50,445 nucleotides of DNA from Neocallimastix lanati (nom. inval.) (GCA_016946835.1 JACVTC010000309.1:1-50445); one strand, 5' to 3'. Counted from the first letter of the stretch, positions 17,997 through 28,432 are shown. Program-made: numbers and translations. Notes: generated from the sequence alone by a model not told the origin.

Positions 17997-19188
17997 CCAA
18001 GATTTAGACGCCGTGCCTTGATATATCTACCCTTTTGTTTGGTTTGAAGCTTTCTTTTGGAATTAGTGTCTACTGCCTTTTTGTTTTCTTTTTGGACTTT
18101 ATTTTTTGAATCTCTCGGATTTTCTGTTTCCTTTGTTTTTGGTTTCTGTTTGGCTACTTATCTTATTGGCTTCAGGTTTCCACTTTTGGTTAGATTCTTT
18201 CTGTTTGCCTTGGATTTCTTATTTTTGGTCTTGGTTTCTGTTTCCATTGGTTTCAGATTTCTTAGTTTTGGACTTGGTTTTTGTTTCCATTGGTTTCGGG
18301 TTTCTGATTCTTGGTTTCTACTTTTGGACAAAATCTCTTCTTCTCTTAGTCTCTGATATCTTCTTTGGGTTCAGCCTTGCTTCTTGAATCTACTTTTTTT
18401 TTCTTTAAAAAATAAAATTCTCGGTTTTTGGTATTAATAGCAAACTCACAATAATACCAAAATCTATCTAGGCGAAAAAAAAATTTTTTGATATAAAAAA
18501 AAAAAAAAAAAAAAAAATTCTTTAAGAAGTTCTACAGTTCTTGAGACTTTTTAAAGAATATTACAGGTAAATATAATATTTAAATATACTAGGAGCGATT
18601 AGAGCTCATAAACAGAGTTTCGGCGGTTAGTAACTAGTTTCAGTAGGTTAGAAACTATAGCCGTTAATTATTCGAATATAAACGGGCTTCAAAACCCTAG
18701 GGCGTGAAGAGCGTGTGGATTAAACGAAAGCCACATCCTACCAACCAACTTCAACAGTTCGGTGGTTGCTCTATTCGAATAAGCTCTGGCGAATAAGGAA
18801 CTATAGTCACCGAAGGCTATAGGTTGGTCGTGAAGGTAAAGCGACTTTAAAATATATAGTTTATAATTTTTTATTTTGAGGTCTAGTATATACCTCTAGT
18901 TAGTAACTCTTGCCGGTTTTTTATTTTGTTTTAAGGCATAAAAGAGTGAAATTTAGTCTAGTTATTATATTTACCAAATTAAATTTAAAAAAAAAAAAAA
19001 AAAAATTTAAATCAGCAATTAAACTAAACGCCTAGAAAAATAATAATTTATAATTCTTTATCATTACAATTTTCATTCGGGAGCACTAAAAAAAAAAAAA
19101 AAAATAATAATAATAATAATAGTGATAATATTAAATAAATCTTCCTATTGCAATTCTTAAACTTGTTTATAATTTAATAATTCTTTCA
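17997..19188 (+). other. GYP-B leader region
   Basis: The untranslated leader has two distinct blocks. 18040-18390 is T/G-rich with repeated GGTTTC/TTTCCATTGGTTTC units and two overlapping low-complexity frames that I do not accept as genes. 18590-18845 is clearly richer in G+C and hairpin-rich. Poly(A) runs and (AAT)n lie just before gag (18990-19125). Confidence 0.7.
18590..18845 (+). ncRNA. Structured leader RNA block of GYP-B (candidate)
   Basis: Several hairpins fit by eye: TAGTTTC/GAAACTA around 18636-18657, GTGTGG/CCACAT around 18713-18737, and CTATAG/CTATAG around 18802-18823. Its G+C content stands out in the AT-rich leader. It could be a packaging, dimerisation or translation element of the genomic RNA. 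No known family is recognised. Confidence 0.4.
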
Positions 19189-22100
19189 ATGTCTTCTTCA
19201 TCAAACGATTTTCATTTTAATGGCGATTCAGCTAAGCTCAAGGGATTTTTAGCTTATGTTGGGTTAGCCATTGCTCTTCGTCCTGAATATTTCACCAATG
19301 ATCCGTTAAAAGTAGCTTATACCATCACTTTGTTAAGAGATGAAGCTATGGATTGGGCTGCAGACTTGATGAATGAAAATAACCCAGTCCTTGACGATTT
19401 TAACGCTTTCATTGAACTTATGAAGGATAGATTCAGTGACGTAGATGCAGTTTTTAATTGTAATCAAGCTCTTATGCATATTAAGCAAAAAGCATATGGT
19501 AAAGTCACTGATTACAATAATGAATTCCGTAGGCTTTCGGAAAAAACGGACTGGAATGAATTTGCCTTAATGGATGTTTATATTGAAGGATTGCTACCAA
19601 GACTTCAAGAAAGAGTAATTAGTTTGTTCCCTCCTCCTGCCAAATTAAGTGAACTAATGCGAATTACCAATCGTATAGATCATCAAATGACTCGATTCGC
19701 AACGATCAACAATTACAATTCTAGAAATAACAGTAATAATAATAATAATTCTCGTAATAATAGGAAGTATTATAGATTTAACTCTAGTAATAATAGAAAC
19801 GCCAATTCTAATTCTTTTTTCAAATCAAATAATGATTCAAATTACTCTCATTTATCCCCTGAAGAAAGAGCAAGAAGAATTAAAGAAGGGCTTTGTCTAT
19901 ATTGTGGACAATCAGGCCATAAGTTAATAAATTGTCCAAAGCGAGCAAATAAACCTGGCTCCTCCCATATGGCTAGATCTAATTCTTCTAAGAAATTTAA
20001 TAAAGATTGTATTATTAAGTGTTCCTTTAACTACAAAAATAAATGGATTAAAGCTAAGGCTCTTATAGATTCCGGCTCCGACTTGAATCTTATGGATAGT
20101 AATTTTGCTAAAATTAATAATTTTAAGCTTGTACATGATAATTTAGAAGCTGATAACATTACTGGTATTGGTGGCGGCAAAGACGTTGTTGGTAAAACTA
20201 TACCAATATTATTTAAAGTTAGTAACCTTCAGGTCTTAACAGAATTTTTTGTTATTGATTTGAACGACAAATTTGAGTGCTTAATTGGTTCTAGATTTCT
20301 TAAAGAAAATAAATCATCAATTGATTTCAACAATAATATTTTAAGCTTTTGCAATAGTAATAACAATGCGTCAGATTCTTCCTTTGTTGAATCAGTACCT
20401 TCGACCTCGGTTAACTCTACTTCACTTTCTCTTACTTCGAATACTTCCGACTCTATCTCTTCGAAACCAGCCTATTCCAGTTCATGCACCCCTAATAATT
20501 CTTTGTTTGATAATTCTTCTATTTCTCCTTCAGTGTTGAAGAATTCAATTGCCTCTTCCCCAAACATGGATACTCCAAATAAAACACTTCCCGCCATTTA
20601 TCTAGAATTCTCTGATGTATTTAGTGAAGAAGAAGCTAAAATCTTACCTCCTCATTCTAGTTTTGATTGTGCTATTGACCTTAAACCTAATACTAAGTTA
20701 TATTATAGTGCAATTTATCCCCTTACAATTCCCGAAGAAATAGCTTTAGAAAAAATTATTAAAGACTATTTAAAATACGGTTTTATTGTTAGGTCAAAAT
20801 CAGAAGCTGGTCATCCAATTTTATTTGCTCCAAAAGATAATGGTGAGTTACGTATGTGTATTGATCTTAGGAAACTTAATGAAATCACCATTAGAGATAG
20901 TTATCCTATGCCTTTAACAACTGTTATTTTTAATAAAGCTCCTGGTCATAAGTATTACTCAAAGCTTGATTTAAAATCTGCTTACTTCCAAATTCGTATC
21001 AGGTCTGGAGATGAATACAAAACAGCTTTTGTATGTAGCTTAGGACACTTTGAATTTAGAGTTATGCCTTTCGGTTTCAAGAATGCACCTGCCTGTTTTC
21101 AAAGAATGATTGATACTGCATTAAGTGACTATTTAGGTAAATTTTGTTATGCCTATATTGATGATATTATCATTTTTTCTGATGATCTTTCTGAACATCA
21201 TTTACACGTTAAAAAAGTACTATTACAACTTAGGAAATTTCATTTACATGTTAACCTTGAAAAATGTGAGTTTGATAAGTTCGAAGTTAAATTTTTAGGA
21301 TATTATGTATCTTCAGATGGTCTTAAGATGGATATTAAGAAAGTCTCAGCTATTTTAGATTGGCCTGCTCCAACTACAGTTAAAGAAGTTCAATCGTTTC
21401 TTGGCCTAGCCAATTTCTACAGACGCTTTATAAAAAATTTTGCTAAAATTGCTTATCCTCTTAATAAACTTACAAGAAAAAATGTTCCTTTTGTTTGGTC
21501 AAAAGATGCTAATGACTCCTTTGAACTTCTTAAACGTTCTTTTACTTCTGCTCCCATCCTTATTCCTGCTGATCCTAATTCTCAATTTTTTGTTGAAACG
21601 GATGCAAGTAATTTTGCGCTTGGATGTATTTTATCCCAAGTTAGCTTTAAAGATAATAAGCTTCATCCAATTGCTTTCTATTCTAGAGCTTTTACCTCTG
21701 CTGAATGCAATTATCCAATTTATGATAAAGAGTTACTTGCTATTAAGACTGCTTTTGAAACTTGGAGGTACTATTTAGAAGGTGCTAAGAATACTATTAA
21801 AGTTCTTACTGATCATAGAAATCTACTCTACTTTAAGAAACCAGAACAGCTTTCACAACGTTTAATTAGATGGTCAATGTTCTTTACTCGATTTGACTTT
21901 CAAATTGAGTATCGTCCAGGTTCTCGCGGTGGTAAGCCAGATGCTTTATCTCGCCGTCCTGATTATGATAATCATGAACCTGCTAAACCTTACCAAGTAC
22001 TTAAACCGGAAAATTTTTGTTTTACTTCAAGTATCTCTATTGAATCAAATCTACAAGATGAAATTAAAAAGTGTTACTCCAAGGATCCTTTCTTTAATAA

Positions 22101-23517
22101 TGTTAAGATATATTTTGAAAAGCCTTCTGCTAATGAGAAACCCATTGCTTCGGTTGATCTCCTTTCGTTCTCCAATGGTATTCTTTTATATGACAATCTT
22201 ATTTATATTCCTGAATGCCTTAGATTTAAAATTCTTTGTTCTTGTCATGATTCTCCTACTGCTGGCCACTTTGGCATAAATAAAACCTCTGACTTAGTTT
22301 CTAGAAATTATTGGTGGCCTGGTATGCATAAGGATATTAAAAAATATATTCGTACTTGTAATGTGTGCTGCGCTTCAAAAGCTCCTCGTCATAAACCTTA
22401 CGGTTTACTTAAATCTTTACCCATTGGCAATAATCCTTGGGAATCAATTTCAATGGATTTTATAACAGATCTTGCCTCTTCCAATGGTATGTCTTGTATT
22501 CTTGTCGTAGTTGATCGCTTTACGAAGATGGCTCATTTTGTTCCCTTTAAATCAGTTCCCTCTGCTGAGGATTGTGCTGAACAATTTCTTAATTCTATTT
22601 TCAAACTTCATGGTCTGCCAAAGGATATTGTGACGGATAGAGGTACTCAGTTTACTTCTAAATTTTGGAATAGATTATTTAATTTACTTCATGCTGATCT
22701 TTGTTTATCATCTGCTCATCATCAGCAAACTAATGGTCAAACGGAGAGGGTAAACGCAATACTTGAACAATACTTAAGATGTTATGTTAATTATCAACAA
22801 AATAATTGGATGGAATATTTATCTCTTGCAGAATTTGCTTACAATAACACAATACAAGAATCTGCAAATGCTACTCCTTTCTTTCTTAATTATGGGTTCA
22901 ATCCTAAATTTGATCCTTCTACTCCAGATGTTTCTATTGTCCCTCGTGCTGAAATTATTGCTAAAGACCTAAAAGAATTAAGAAATGTACTTAAAGAAAA
23001 TCTTCAAAGTGCAGTTAATTTTCAAAAAAAATATTATGATGATAAACATATGTCTCCGCCTGAGTTTAAAGTTGGCTCAAAAGTTTGGCTGTTAAGGAAT
23101 GATTTAATAAATAATAAAAAAGGTAAACTTGCTCCTAAGAAATCTGGTCCATTTACTATTTTAAAGAAAATTTCAGATGTAAGTTATAAATTAAAGTTAC
23201 CAAACTCTTTTAGGGTCTTTCCAGTTTTCCACGTTTCACTTCTTGAGCCAGCCTATGAAAATGAATTTACAGAAAGAAATATCCCAACTCCAAAACCTAT
23301 TATACTTAATGGAGAAAAAGAATATGAGGTTGAATCTATTCTTGATTCAAAGAAATTTCATAACAAAATTAAATATTTAATTCATTGGAAAGGTTATGAT
23401 GATTCTGAAAACTCATGGGAACCTTTTGAGAATCTTCATTGCAATAAACTTCTTGCCGAATTCCACAAGAAGTTTCCAAATAAACCAAAACCTAAGACGT
23501 CTGGAATCCGTCTCTAA
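19189..23517 (+). CDS. GYP-B Gag-Pol polyprotein with chromodomain
   Basis: 1442 residues from ATG 19189, covering all steps of retrotransposition. The domains are Gag (about 1-200; D-W-A, F-x-x-F), an Asn-rich stretch, one zinc knuckle (from C236: C-x2-C-x4-H-x4-C), protease (D294-S-G), RT (box Y-I-D-D 656-659; L-R-M-C-I-D-L-R-K), RNase H (T-D-A-S) and integrase. Integrase has an HHCC finger near 1019-1060 and the triad D1090, D1150, E1186 (D-35-E). A chromodomain follows at about 1379-1425 (Y-x-V-E-x-I-L-D, W-K-G-Y, W-E-P). Chromodomains of this class bind modified histone H3 and direct integration to heterochromatin. No lesion is visible, and all catalytic residues I can check are in place. 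Confidence 0.97.
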   Translation: MSSSSNDFHFNGDSAKLKGFLAYVGLAIALRPEYFTNDPLKVAYTITLLRDEAMDWAADLMNENNPVLDDFNAFIELMKDRFSDVDAVFNCNQALMHIKQKAYGKVTDYNNEFRRLSEKTDWNEFALMDVYIEGLLPRLQERVISLFPPPAKLSELMRITNRIDHQMTRFATINNYNSRNNSNNNNNSRNNRKYYRFNSSNNRNANSNSFFKSNNDSNYSHLSPEERARRIKEGLCLYCGQSGHKLINCPKRANKPGSSHMARSNSSKKFNKDCIIKCSFNYKNKWIKAKALIDSGSDLNLMDSNFAKINNFKLVHDNLEADNITGIGGGKDVVGKTIPILFKVSNLQVLTEFFVIDLNDKFECLIGSRFLKENKSSIDFNNNILSFCNSNNNASDSSFVESVPSTSVNSTSLSLTSNTSDSISSKPAYSSSCTPNNSLFDNSSISPSVLKNSIASSPNMDTPNKTLPAIYLEFSDVFSEEEAKILPPHSSFDCAIDLKPNTKLYYSAIYPLTIPEEIALEKIIKDYLKYGFIVRSKSEAGHPILFAPKDNGELRMCIDLRKLNEITIRDSYPMPLTTVIFNKAPGHKYYSKLDLKSAYFQIRIRSGDEYKTAFVCSLGHFEFRVMPFGFKNAPACFQRMIDTALSDYLGKFCYAYIDDIIIFSDDLSEHHLHVKKVLLQLRKFHLHVNLEKCEFDKFEVKFLGYYVSSDGLKMDIKKVSAILDWPAPTTVKEVQSFLGLANFYRRFIKNFAKIAYPLNKLTRKNVPFVWSKDANDSFELLKRSFTSAPILIPADPNSQFFVETDASNFALGCILSQVSFKDNKLHPIAFYSRAFTSAECNYPIYDKELLAIKTAFETWRYYLEGAKNTIKVLTDHRNLLYFKKPEQLSQRLIRWSMFFTRFDFQIEYRPGSRGGKPDALSRRPDYDNHEPAKPYQVLKPENFCFTSSISIESNLQDEIKKCYSKDPFFNNVKIYFEKPSANEKPIASVDLLSFSNGILLYDNLIYIPECLRFKILCSCHDSPTAGHFGINKTSDLVSRNYWWPGMHKDIKKYIRTCNVCCASKAPRHKPYGLLKSLPIGNNPWESISMDFITDLASSNGMSCILVVVDRFTKMAHFVPFKSVPSAEDCAEQFLNSIFKLHGLPKDIVTDRGTQFTSKFWNRLFNLLHADLCLSSAHHQQTNGQTERVNAILEQYLRCYVNYQQNNWMEYLSLAEFAYNNTIQESANATPFFLNYGFNPKFDPSTPDVSIVPRAEIIAKDLKELRNVLKENLQSAVNFQKKYYDDKHMSPPEFKVGSKVWLLRNDLINNKKGKLAPKKSGPFTILKKISDVSYKLKLPNSFRVFPVFHVSLLEPAYENEFTERNIPTPKPIILNGEKEYEVESILDSKKFHNKIKYLIHWKGYDDSENSWEPFENLHCNKLLAEFHKKFPNKPKPKTSGIRL

Positions 23518-23527
23518 GGGAGAGAGT
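23515..23527 (+). other. GYP-B polypurine tract
   Basis: TAAGGGAGAGAGT overlaps the stop codon and abuts the 3' LTR, as expected for the plus-strand primer. Confidence 0.8.
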
Positions 23528-24158
23528 TATAACAGAATTAATAATTACAATTATTTTATTATTTTAATATTTAGTATTATTTTTCAATAAAGTTTTAAAA
23601 CAAATAATTAAATTTAAAAAATATTATTTCTGGTATAGTTGTTAGTAACTAATACCATGAATCAAACTACTTAGGGTTCGATTCACATTTATTATTATTT
23701 TATAGTTTTATTCTAAAAAATATCTAGAAGATTCTTTATAGTTCAAGAAATTACTAGAATTTCTTGATAATTCTTGTGTTTAATTAATTAAAATTTGTTC
23801 TATTAAATTCTTAATTCTATTGTTTTCTATTTTTTCTAAATTTTTCGATTTTTAAGAACTTTTTAGAAACTTTTATTTTTATTTTTTAATAACTTTAACT
23901 TTTGAAAAAAATATAAATATGAGTAAAATTCTTATTAACAAATATTCTTTTCTTTGTGTTTTTTATTTTAATTTTGTTTAGTTAATAAAACTTAATTTTT
24001 TAATAAAACTTTTTTAATATTAATACTATATCAACCCTTGCGGCTTATAGTATTACAATAAATATAATTAATAAAATAATTATATTAAAAGAAAAAAAAA
24101 AATAAAATAATTTTTGTTTTTTTGAGTGTTATTATATTTATTATAATATTTTGTTATA
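23528..24158 (+). repeat. GYP-B 3' LTR
   Basis: 631 bp. It matches the 5' LTR except for an indel of about 11 bp in the A-rich stretch near 24090 and a few substitutions. CCTTC follows. Confidence 0.93.
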
Positions 24159-24655
24159 CCTTCTATAGATTAATTTTAAGTCTCGATACGAAAGGATTCA
24201 TACTTGAGTAAGCAGGAATCCTTCATTTTCTAGGAGTGAGGTAACTTCAATTCATGTCGGTTTCCATAAGATCTGGAATTAATATAAATTACCTTTTTTT
24301 GTTTCGTCATCATTGAATCTTTTCAGGATGAATCATAAATATTAAATTCATTTTAAACAGAAATCCTTTGAAGTAGTTTCTTTCACCTTTAAAATAATCT
24401 CTGAAGGTAGGGCTCTATTAGAGTTGTCTTCTTCCATCTTCTAGTATTATAAGGTTTTAAAATTTTGGAATTGACAGGAATAAATTTTGCAAGAAAAATT
24501 AATTATTGGTGTAATATAAGATATTCTGGTATTCTTATAATTTTATAAGATTTGAATTATTCCCATTGTCACCTGTGTAAAACAACAGGTGACAACGGAA
24601 AACAATAATAACTAAAATAAAAATATTTTTTTGATATAAATTTCATTTTATTAAT

Positions 24656-24692
<37 letters not shown>

Positions 24693-24789
24693 TTAATTTT
24701 ATAAAGTATTGATTTATTATTTAACTAATAAATATTATAATATTCAGAATTACTTATTATTAATTAATTGATTAATAAAAATACAAAGA
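24159..24789. other. Right flank of GYP-B, unassigned, with one strong hairpin
   Basis: No gene recognised. It continues the sequence left of 17339. It contains the hairpin at 24566-24595, an A-run at about 24656-24690 and AT-rich spacer. Confidence 0.5.
24566..24595. repeat. 11-bp perfect stem-loop
   Basis: TTGTCACCTGT pairs with ACAGGTGACAA across the 8-nt loop GTAAAACA. TTCC/GGAA outside extends it after a small interior loop. Confidence 0.88.
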
Positions 24790-24997
24790 AAAAAAAATAT
24801 TTTTAGTTATAATGTGTAGTTAGTGATGTAATAACTCTTAAAAAATTTTGTTTTAATGTAGGTGAATAAATTTCTTTAAAAATCTATACCTTCCTTTGGA
24901 GTGAAGCCACCTGCTACAAGACGTGCTTTTCTTTTAATAATGTTTCCATTTAAATTATACTTATACTTAAAAACTCATTTTGCTGAAATTAAATTTT
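24790..24997 (-). pseudogene. Copia RT relic (CopR3)
   Basis: Minus-strand reading gives the RT start I-S-x-x-V-F-K-Y-K, then K-R-K-A-R-L-V-A-G-G-F-T, then Y-S-P-T-L-K-Q after a frameshift near 24875. It matches RT of COP-A and COP-B in order and spacing. In-frame stops and the lack of other domains show it is a short dead fragment. Confidence 0.8.
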
Positions 24998-25581
24998 AAT
25001 ATTTTTTTTTGTTAGAGTTATAAATAAAAAAATTTTAAAAAAGGTAAAATATTTTCTTTGATTGTTTAATTTTATTTTTTTAAAAAAAAATTTGTTTTTC
25101 TTATTGTTAAATAATTTTAATATTTTTATTATAAAATAATTAATATCAAAAATAGAAATAGAAAAAATATATAAAATATAAATGAATATTAATATAAATA
25201 AATAAATAAATAAATAAATATATAAATAAATATTATTATATATATAAATTTATTTTGGACATAATTTTTATTTTTTTTTTATATTTTTTATTTTTTATTT
25301 GGACATAACTTTGAATGTCCTTTTTAAAATTTATTTTATTATTTAATTAAATTATTTATTTATCTTATATGTAAATATTTATAAATATTTTATATTTTGT
25401 ATTATATTTTTTTATTTTATTTTATTGAAATTTAATATGTATATAAAGTTTTTTTTTTTTTAATTTTTATTTAATAAAACTAAAAAAAATACAATTATAT
25501 ATTTTTTTATATAAATAAAAGATTAATTAATTTTTAATTCTTTTTTTTTTATTTATATTTATATTTATAAATATTTATTGA

Positions 25582-25613
<32 letters not shown>

Positions 25614-25678
25614 TAAATTTCTAAAAAGAAAATAAAATAAAATAATAAATAATAAACGCAGTGTCAATTGCAATTAAT
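24998..25678 (+). promoter_or_regulatory. Upstream module of ANK-A
   Basis: No gene. It carries the shared landmarks AATTAATATCAAAAATAGAA (about 25138-25157), a TAAA/ATAA run, GGACATAA twice (about 25256 and 25300, the second with CTTTGAATGTCC), TATTTTGTATTATATTTTT and a poly(A) run (25589-25612) before the ATG. Confidence 0.55.
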
Positions 25679-28432
25679 ATGAAAAACAGTAAAAAGAAGA
25701 GAGATAGAAAATCTAAAGCATACAATGATAATGGACATTTGTCCATAAGATTAAAAATTGAAGTAAATAATCAAGAAAATGATAAGTATATAAGTTCTTC
25801 TGAAATAAAAGAACTAATAAAGAATTCTAATATGGAGAAATTACAAAATATATTTACTATTTCAAAATTTTATGATAATGAATTTATCAAATGGTTACTT
25901 CTTCTTTATAAAAATAAAACTTTTATTTCTACTATAGATTTAAATAAAGTAATTTCTAAAGATGAATATAAAATTGAAATAAGATATCATGAAGAGGATA
26001 AATATTATTATTCAATAGGTTATAGTATTAAAAATAGTAATAAAATTTTATTAAAATATTTAATAGAACATGAAGTAGATATAAATAAAGTAATTTATAC
26101 GAGTAATAAAATACCTTTAATTGATGGATGTGAAAGTGGAAATAAAGATTTAGTTGAATATTTAGTAGAACATGGAGCTGATATAAATAAAGAAAATAAA
26201 TATGGAAAAATACCATTATTTGAGGCAATTGGAAGTGGGAATAAAGATTTAGTTGAATATTTAGTAGAAAAGGGAGCAGAAATAAATAAGGAAAATGGAT
26301 TTGGTGATATACCATTATTTACGGTAATTAAAAGTGGAAATAAAGATTTAGTAGAATACTTAGTAGAACATGGAGCTGATATAAATAAAGAAAATAAATA
26401 TGGTGAAGTATCATTATTTGAGGCAATTGGAAGTGGGAATAAAGATTTAGTTGAATATTTAGTAGAAAAGGGAGCAGAAATAAATAAGGAAAATAGATTT
26501 GGTGATATACCATTATTTACGGTAATTAAAAGTGGAAATAAAGATTTAGTAGAATACTTAGTAGAACATGGAGCTGATATAAATAAAAAAAATAAAAATG
26601 GTATAACATCAATATTTAAGGCCTGTGAAAGAGGAAATAAAGATTTAGTTGAATATTTAGTAGAGCATGGAGCAGAAATAAATAAGGAAAATGGATTTGG
26701 TGATATACCATTATTTACGGTAATTAAAAGTGGAAATAAAGATTTAGTAGAATACTTAGTAGAACATGGAGCTGATATAAATAAAGAAAATAAATATGGA
26801 AAAACACCATTATTTGAGGCAATTGGAAGTGGGAATAAAGATTTAGTGGAATATTTAGTAGAAAAGGGAGCAAATATAAATAAAGAATATAAATATTGTA
26901 AAATACCATTTTTTAAGGCTTGTGAGAATGAAAATAAGGAATTAATAGAATACTTATTAAAATATGGAGCAAATATAAATAATGAAAATAAAGATGGTAG
27001 AACATCATTAATAAACGCAATTAGAAGTGGAAATAAAGATTTAGTGGAATACTTAGTAAAACATGGAGCAGATATAAATAAAGAAAATAAATATGGTGAA
27101 CCACCATTATTTGAGGCAATTGGAAGTGGGAATAAAGATTTAGTTGAATATTTACTAGAAAAGGGAGCAGATATAAATAAAGAATCTAAATATGGTAATT
27201 TACCAATATTTGAGGCAATTGGAAGTGGGAATAAAGATTTAGTAAGATACTTAATAGAACATGGAGCAGATATAAATAAAGAAAATAAAGATGGTAGAAC
27301 ACCATTATTAAGTGTGATTGAAAGTAGAGATAAAGCTTTAGTAGAATACTTAGTAGAACATGGAGCTGATATAAATAAAGAAAATAAAGATGGTAGAACA
27401 CCATTATTTGAGGCAATTGGAAGTGGGAATAAAGATTTAGTGGAATATTTAGTAGAAAAGGGAGCAAATATAAATAAAGAATATAAATATTGTAAAATAC
27501 CATTTTTTAAGGCTTGTGAGAATGAAAATAAGGAATTAATAGAATACTTATTAAAATATGGAGCAAATATAAATAATGAAAATAAAGATGGTAGAACATC
27601 ATTAATAAACGCAATTAGAAGTGGAAATAAAGATTTAGTGGAATACTTAGTAAAACATGGAGCAGATATAAATAAAGAAAATAAATATGGTGAACCACCA
27701 TTATTTGAGGCAATTGGAAGTGGGAATAAAGATTTAGTTGAATATTTACTAGAAAAGGGAGCAGATATAAATAAAGAATCTAAATATGGTAATTTACCAA
27801 TATTTGAGGCAATTGGAAGTGGGAATAAAGATTTAGTAAGATACTTAATAGAACATGGAGCAGATATAAATAAAGAAAATAAAGATGGTAGAACACCATT
27901 ATTAAGTGTGATTGAAAGTAGAGATAAAGCTTTAGTAGAATACTTAGTAGAACATGGAGCTGATATAAATAAAGAAAATAAAGATGGTAGAACACCATTA
28001 TTAAGTGTGATTGAAAGTAGAGATAAAGATTTAGTAGAATACTTAGTAGAACATGGAGCAGATATAAATAAAGAAAATAAAGATGGTAAAACACCAATAC
28101 TTAATGCATGTTTTAGTGGAAATAAAGATTTAGTAGAATACTTAGTAGAACATGGAGCAGATATAAATAAAGAAAATAAAGATGGTGAAACACCAATATT
28201 TAATGCATGTTATAGTGGAAATAAAGATTTAATAGAATATTTAATTGTAAATTATGAAATAAATATTAATAAAGAAAATAAATATGGAAAAACACCATTA
28301 TTTAATGCATGCTATCGTGGAAAAATTGATATAGTAAAATACTTAGTAAAGCATGGAGCAGTTATAAAAAAGAAAAAAAAGATGGAAAAACACCATTATT
28401 TTATGCATGTCAAAGTGGAAATAAAGACTTAG
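25679..28432 (+). CDS. Ankyrin-repeat protein ANK-A
   Basis: The first ATG of the frame is 25679 (an upstream GTG at 25661 is not used as a start here). The protein starts with a Lys/Arg-rich tip and a helical N-terminal module of about 140 residues (S-S-S-E-I-K-E-L-I, F-Y-D-N-E-F-I-x-W-L-L-L-L-Y-K-N-K, I-S-K-D-E-Y-K-I). About 23 ankyrin repeats of 33 residues follow. The repeats are unusually uniform (G-N-K-D-L-V-E-Y-L-V-E-H-G-A-D-I-N-K-E-N). No signal peptide or membrane segment is seen. One base missing in the A-rich stretch 28366-28382 shifts the frame. The original frame continues with about two more repeats to TGA 28582-28584. ANK repeats bind proteins; the partner is unknown. The frameshift could be real or an assembly slip. 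Confidence 0.9.
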   Translation: MKNSKKKRDRKSKAYNDNGHLSIRLKIEVNNQENDKYISSSEIKELIKNSNMEKLQNIFTISKFYDNEFIKWLLLLYKNKTFISTIDLNKVISKDEYKIEIRYHEEDKYYYSIGYSIKNSNKILLKYLIEHEVDINKVIYTSNKIPLIDGCESGNKDLVEYLVEHGADINKENKYGKIPLFEAIGSGNKDLVEYLVEKGAEINKENGFGDIPLFTVIKSGNKDLVEYLVEHGADINKENKYGEVSLFEAIGSGNKDLVEYLVEKGAEINKENRFGDIPLFTVIKSGNKDLVEYLVEHGADINKKNKNGITSIFKACERGNKDLVEYLVEHGAEINKENGFGDIPLFTVIKSGNKDLVEYLVEHGADINKENKYGKTPLFEAIGSGNKDLVEYLVEKGANINKEYKYCKIPFFKACENENKELIEYLLKYGANINNENKDGRTSLINAIRSGNKDLVEYLVKHGADINKENKYGEPPLFEAIGSGNKDLVEYLLEKGADINKESKYGNLPIFEAIGSGNKDLVRYLIEHGADINKENKDGRTPLLSVIESRDKALVEYLVEHGADINKENKDGRTPLFEAIGSGNKDLVEYLVEKGANINKEYKYCKIPFFKACENENKELIEYLLKYGANINNENKDGRTSLINAIRSGNKDLVEYLVKHGADINKENKYGEPPLFEAIGSGNKDLVEYLLEKGADINKESKYGNLPIFEAIGSGNKDLVRYLIEHGADINKENKDGRTPLLSVIESRDKALVEYLVEHGADINKENKDGRTPLLSVIESRDKDLVEYLVEHGADINKENKDGKTPILNACFSGNKDLVEYLVEHGADINKENKDGETPIFNACYSGNKDLIEYLIVNYEININKENKYGKTPLFNACYRGKIDIVKYLVKHGAVIKKKKKMEKHHYFMHVKVEIKT
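26803..27990 (+). repeat. Exact 594-bp tandem duplication in ANK-A
   Basis: 26803-27396 and 27397-27990 are identical as far as I compared them. Each holds six 99-bp ankyrin units. Frame is kept. This indicates very recent unequal crossing-over or conversion. Confidence 0.93.

Larger units (their letters stand above)
17344..24158 (+). mobile_element. Ty3/gypsy chromovirus GYP-B, intact
   Basis: A 6815-bp element with LTRs 17344-17985 and 23528-24158 and 5-bp target duplication CCTTC (17339-17343 and 24159-24163). The LTR ends are TATAACA/TGTTATA, not TG/CA. It has one uninterrupted gag-pol ORF with a C-terminal chromodomain. The LTRs differ by a short indel and a few substitutions, so it is young and may be active. 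Confidence 0.94.

Noticed and set aside
18057-18387. Two overlapping hydrophobic ORFs before GYP-B gag
   Set aside because: Low-complexity T/G repeats keep the frames open; no recognisable domain. Kept only as a leader feature.
25661-25678. GTG as start of ANK-A
   Set aside because: A eukaryotic gene would use the ATG at 25679, and ANK-B starts at the equivalent ATG.
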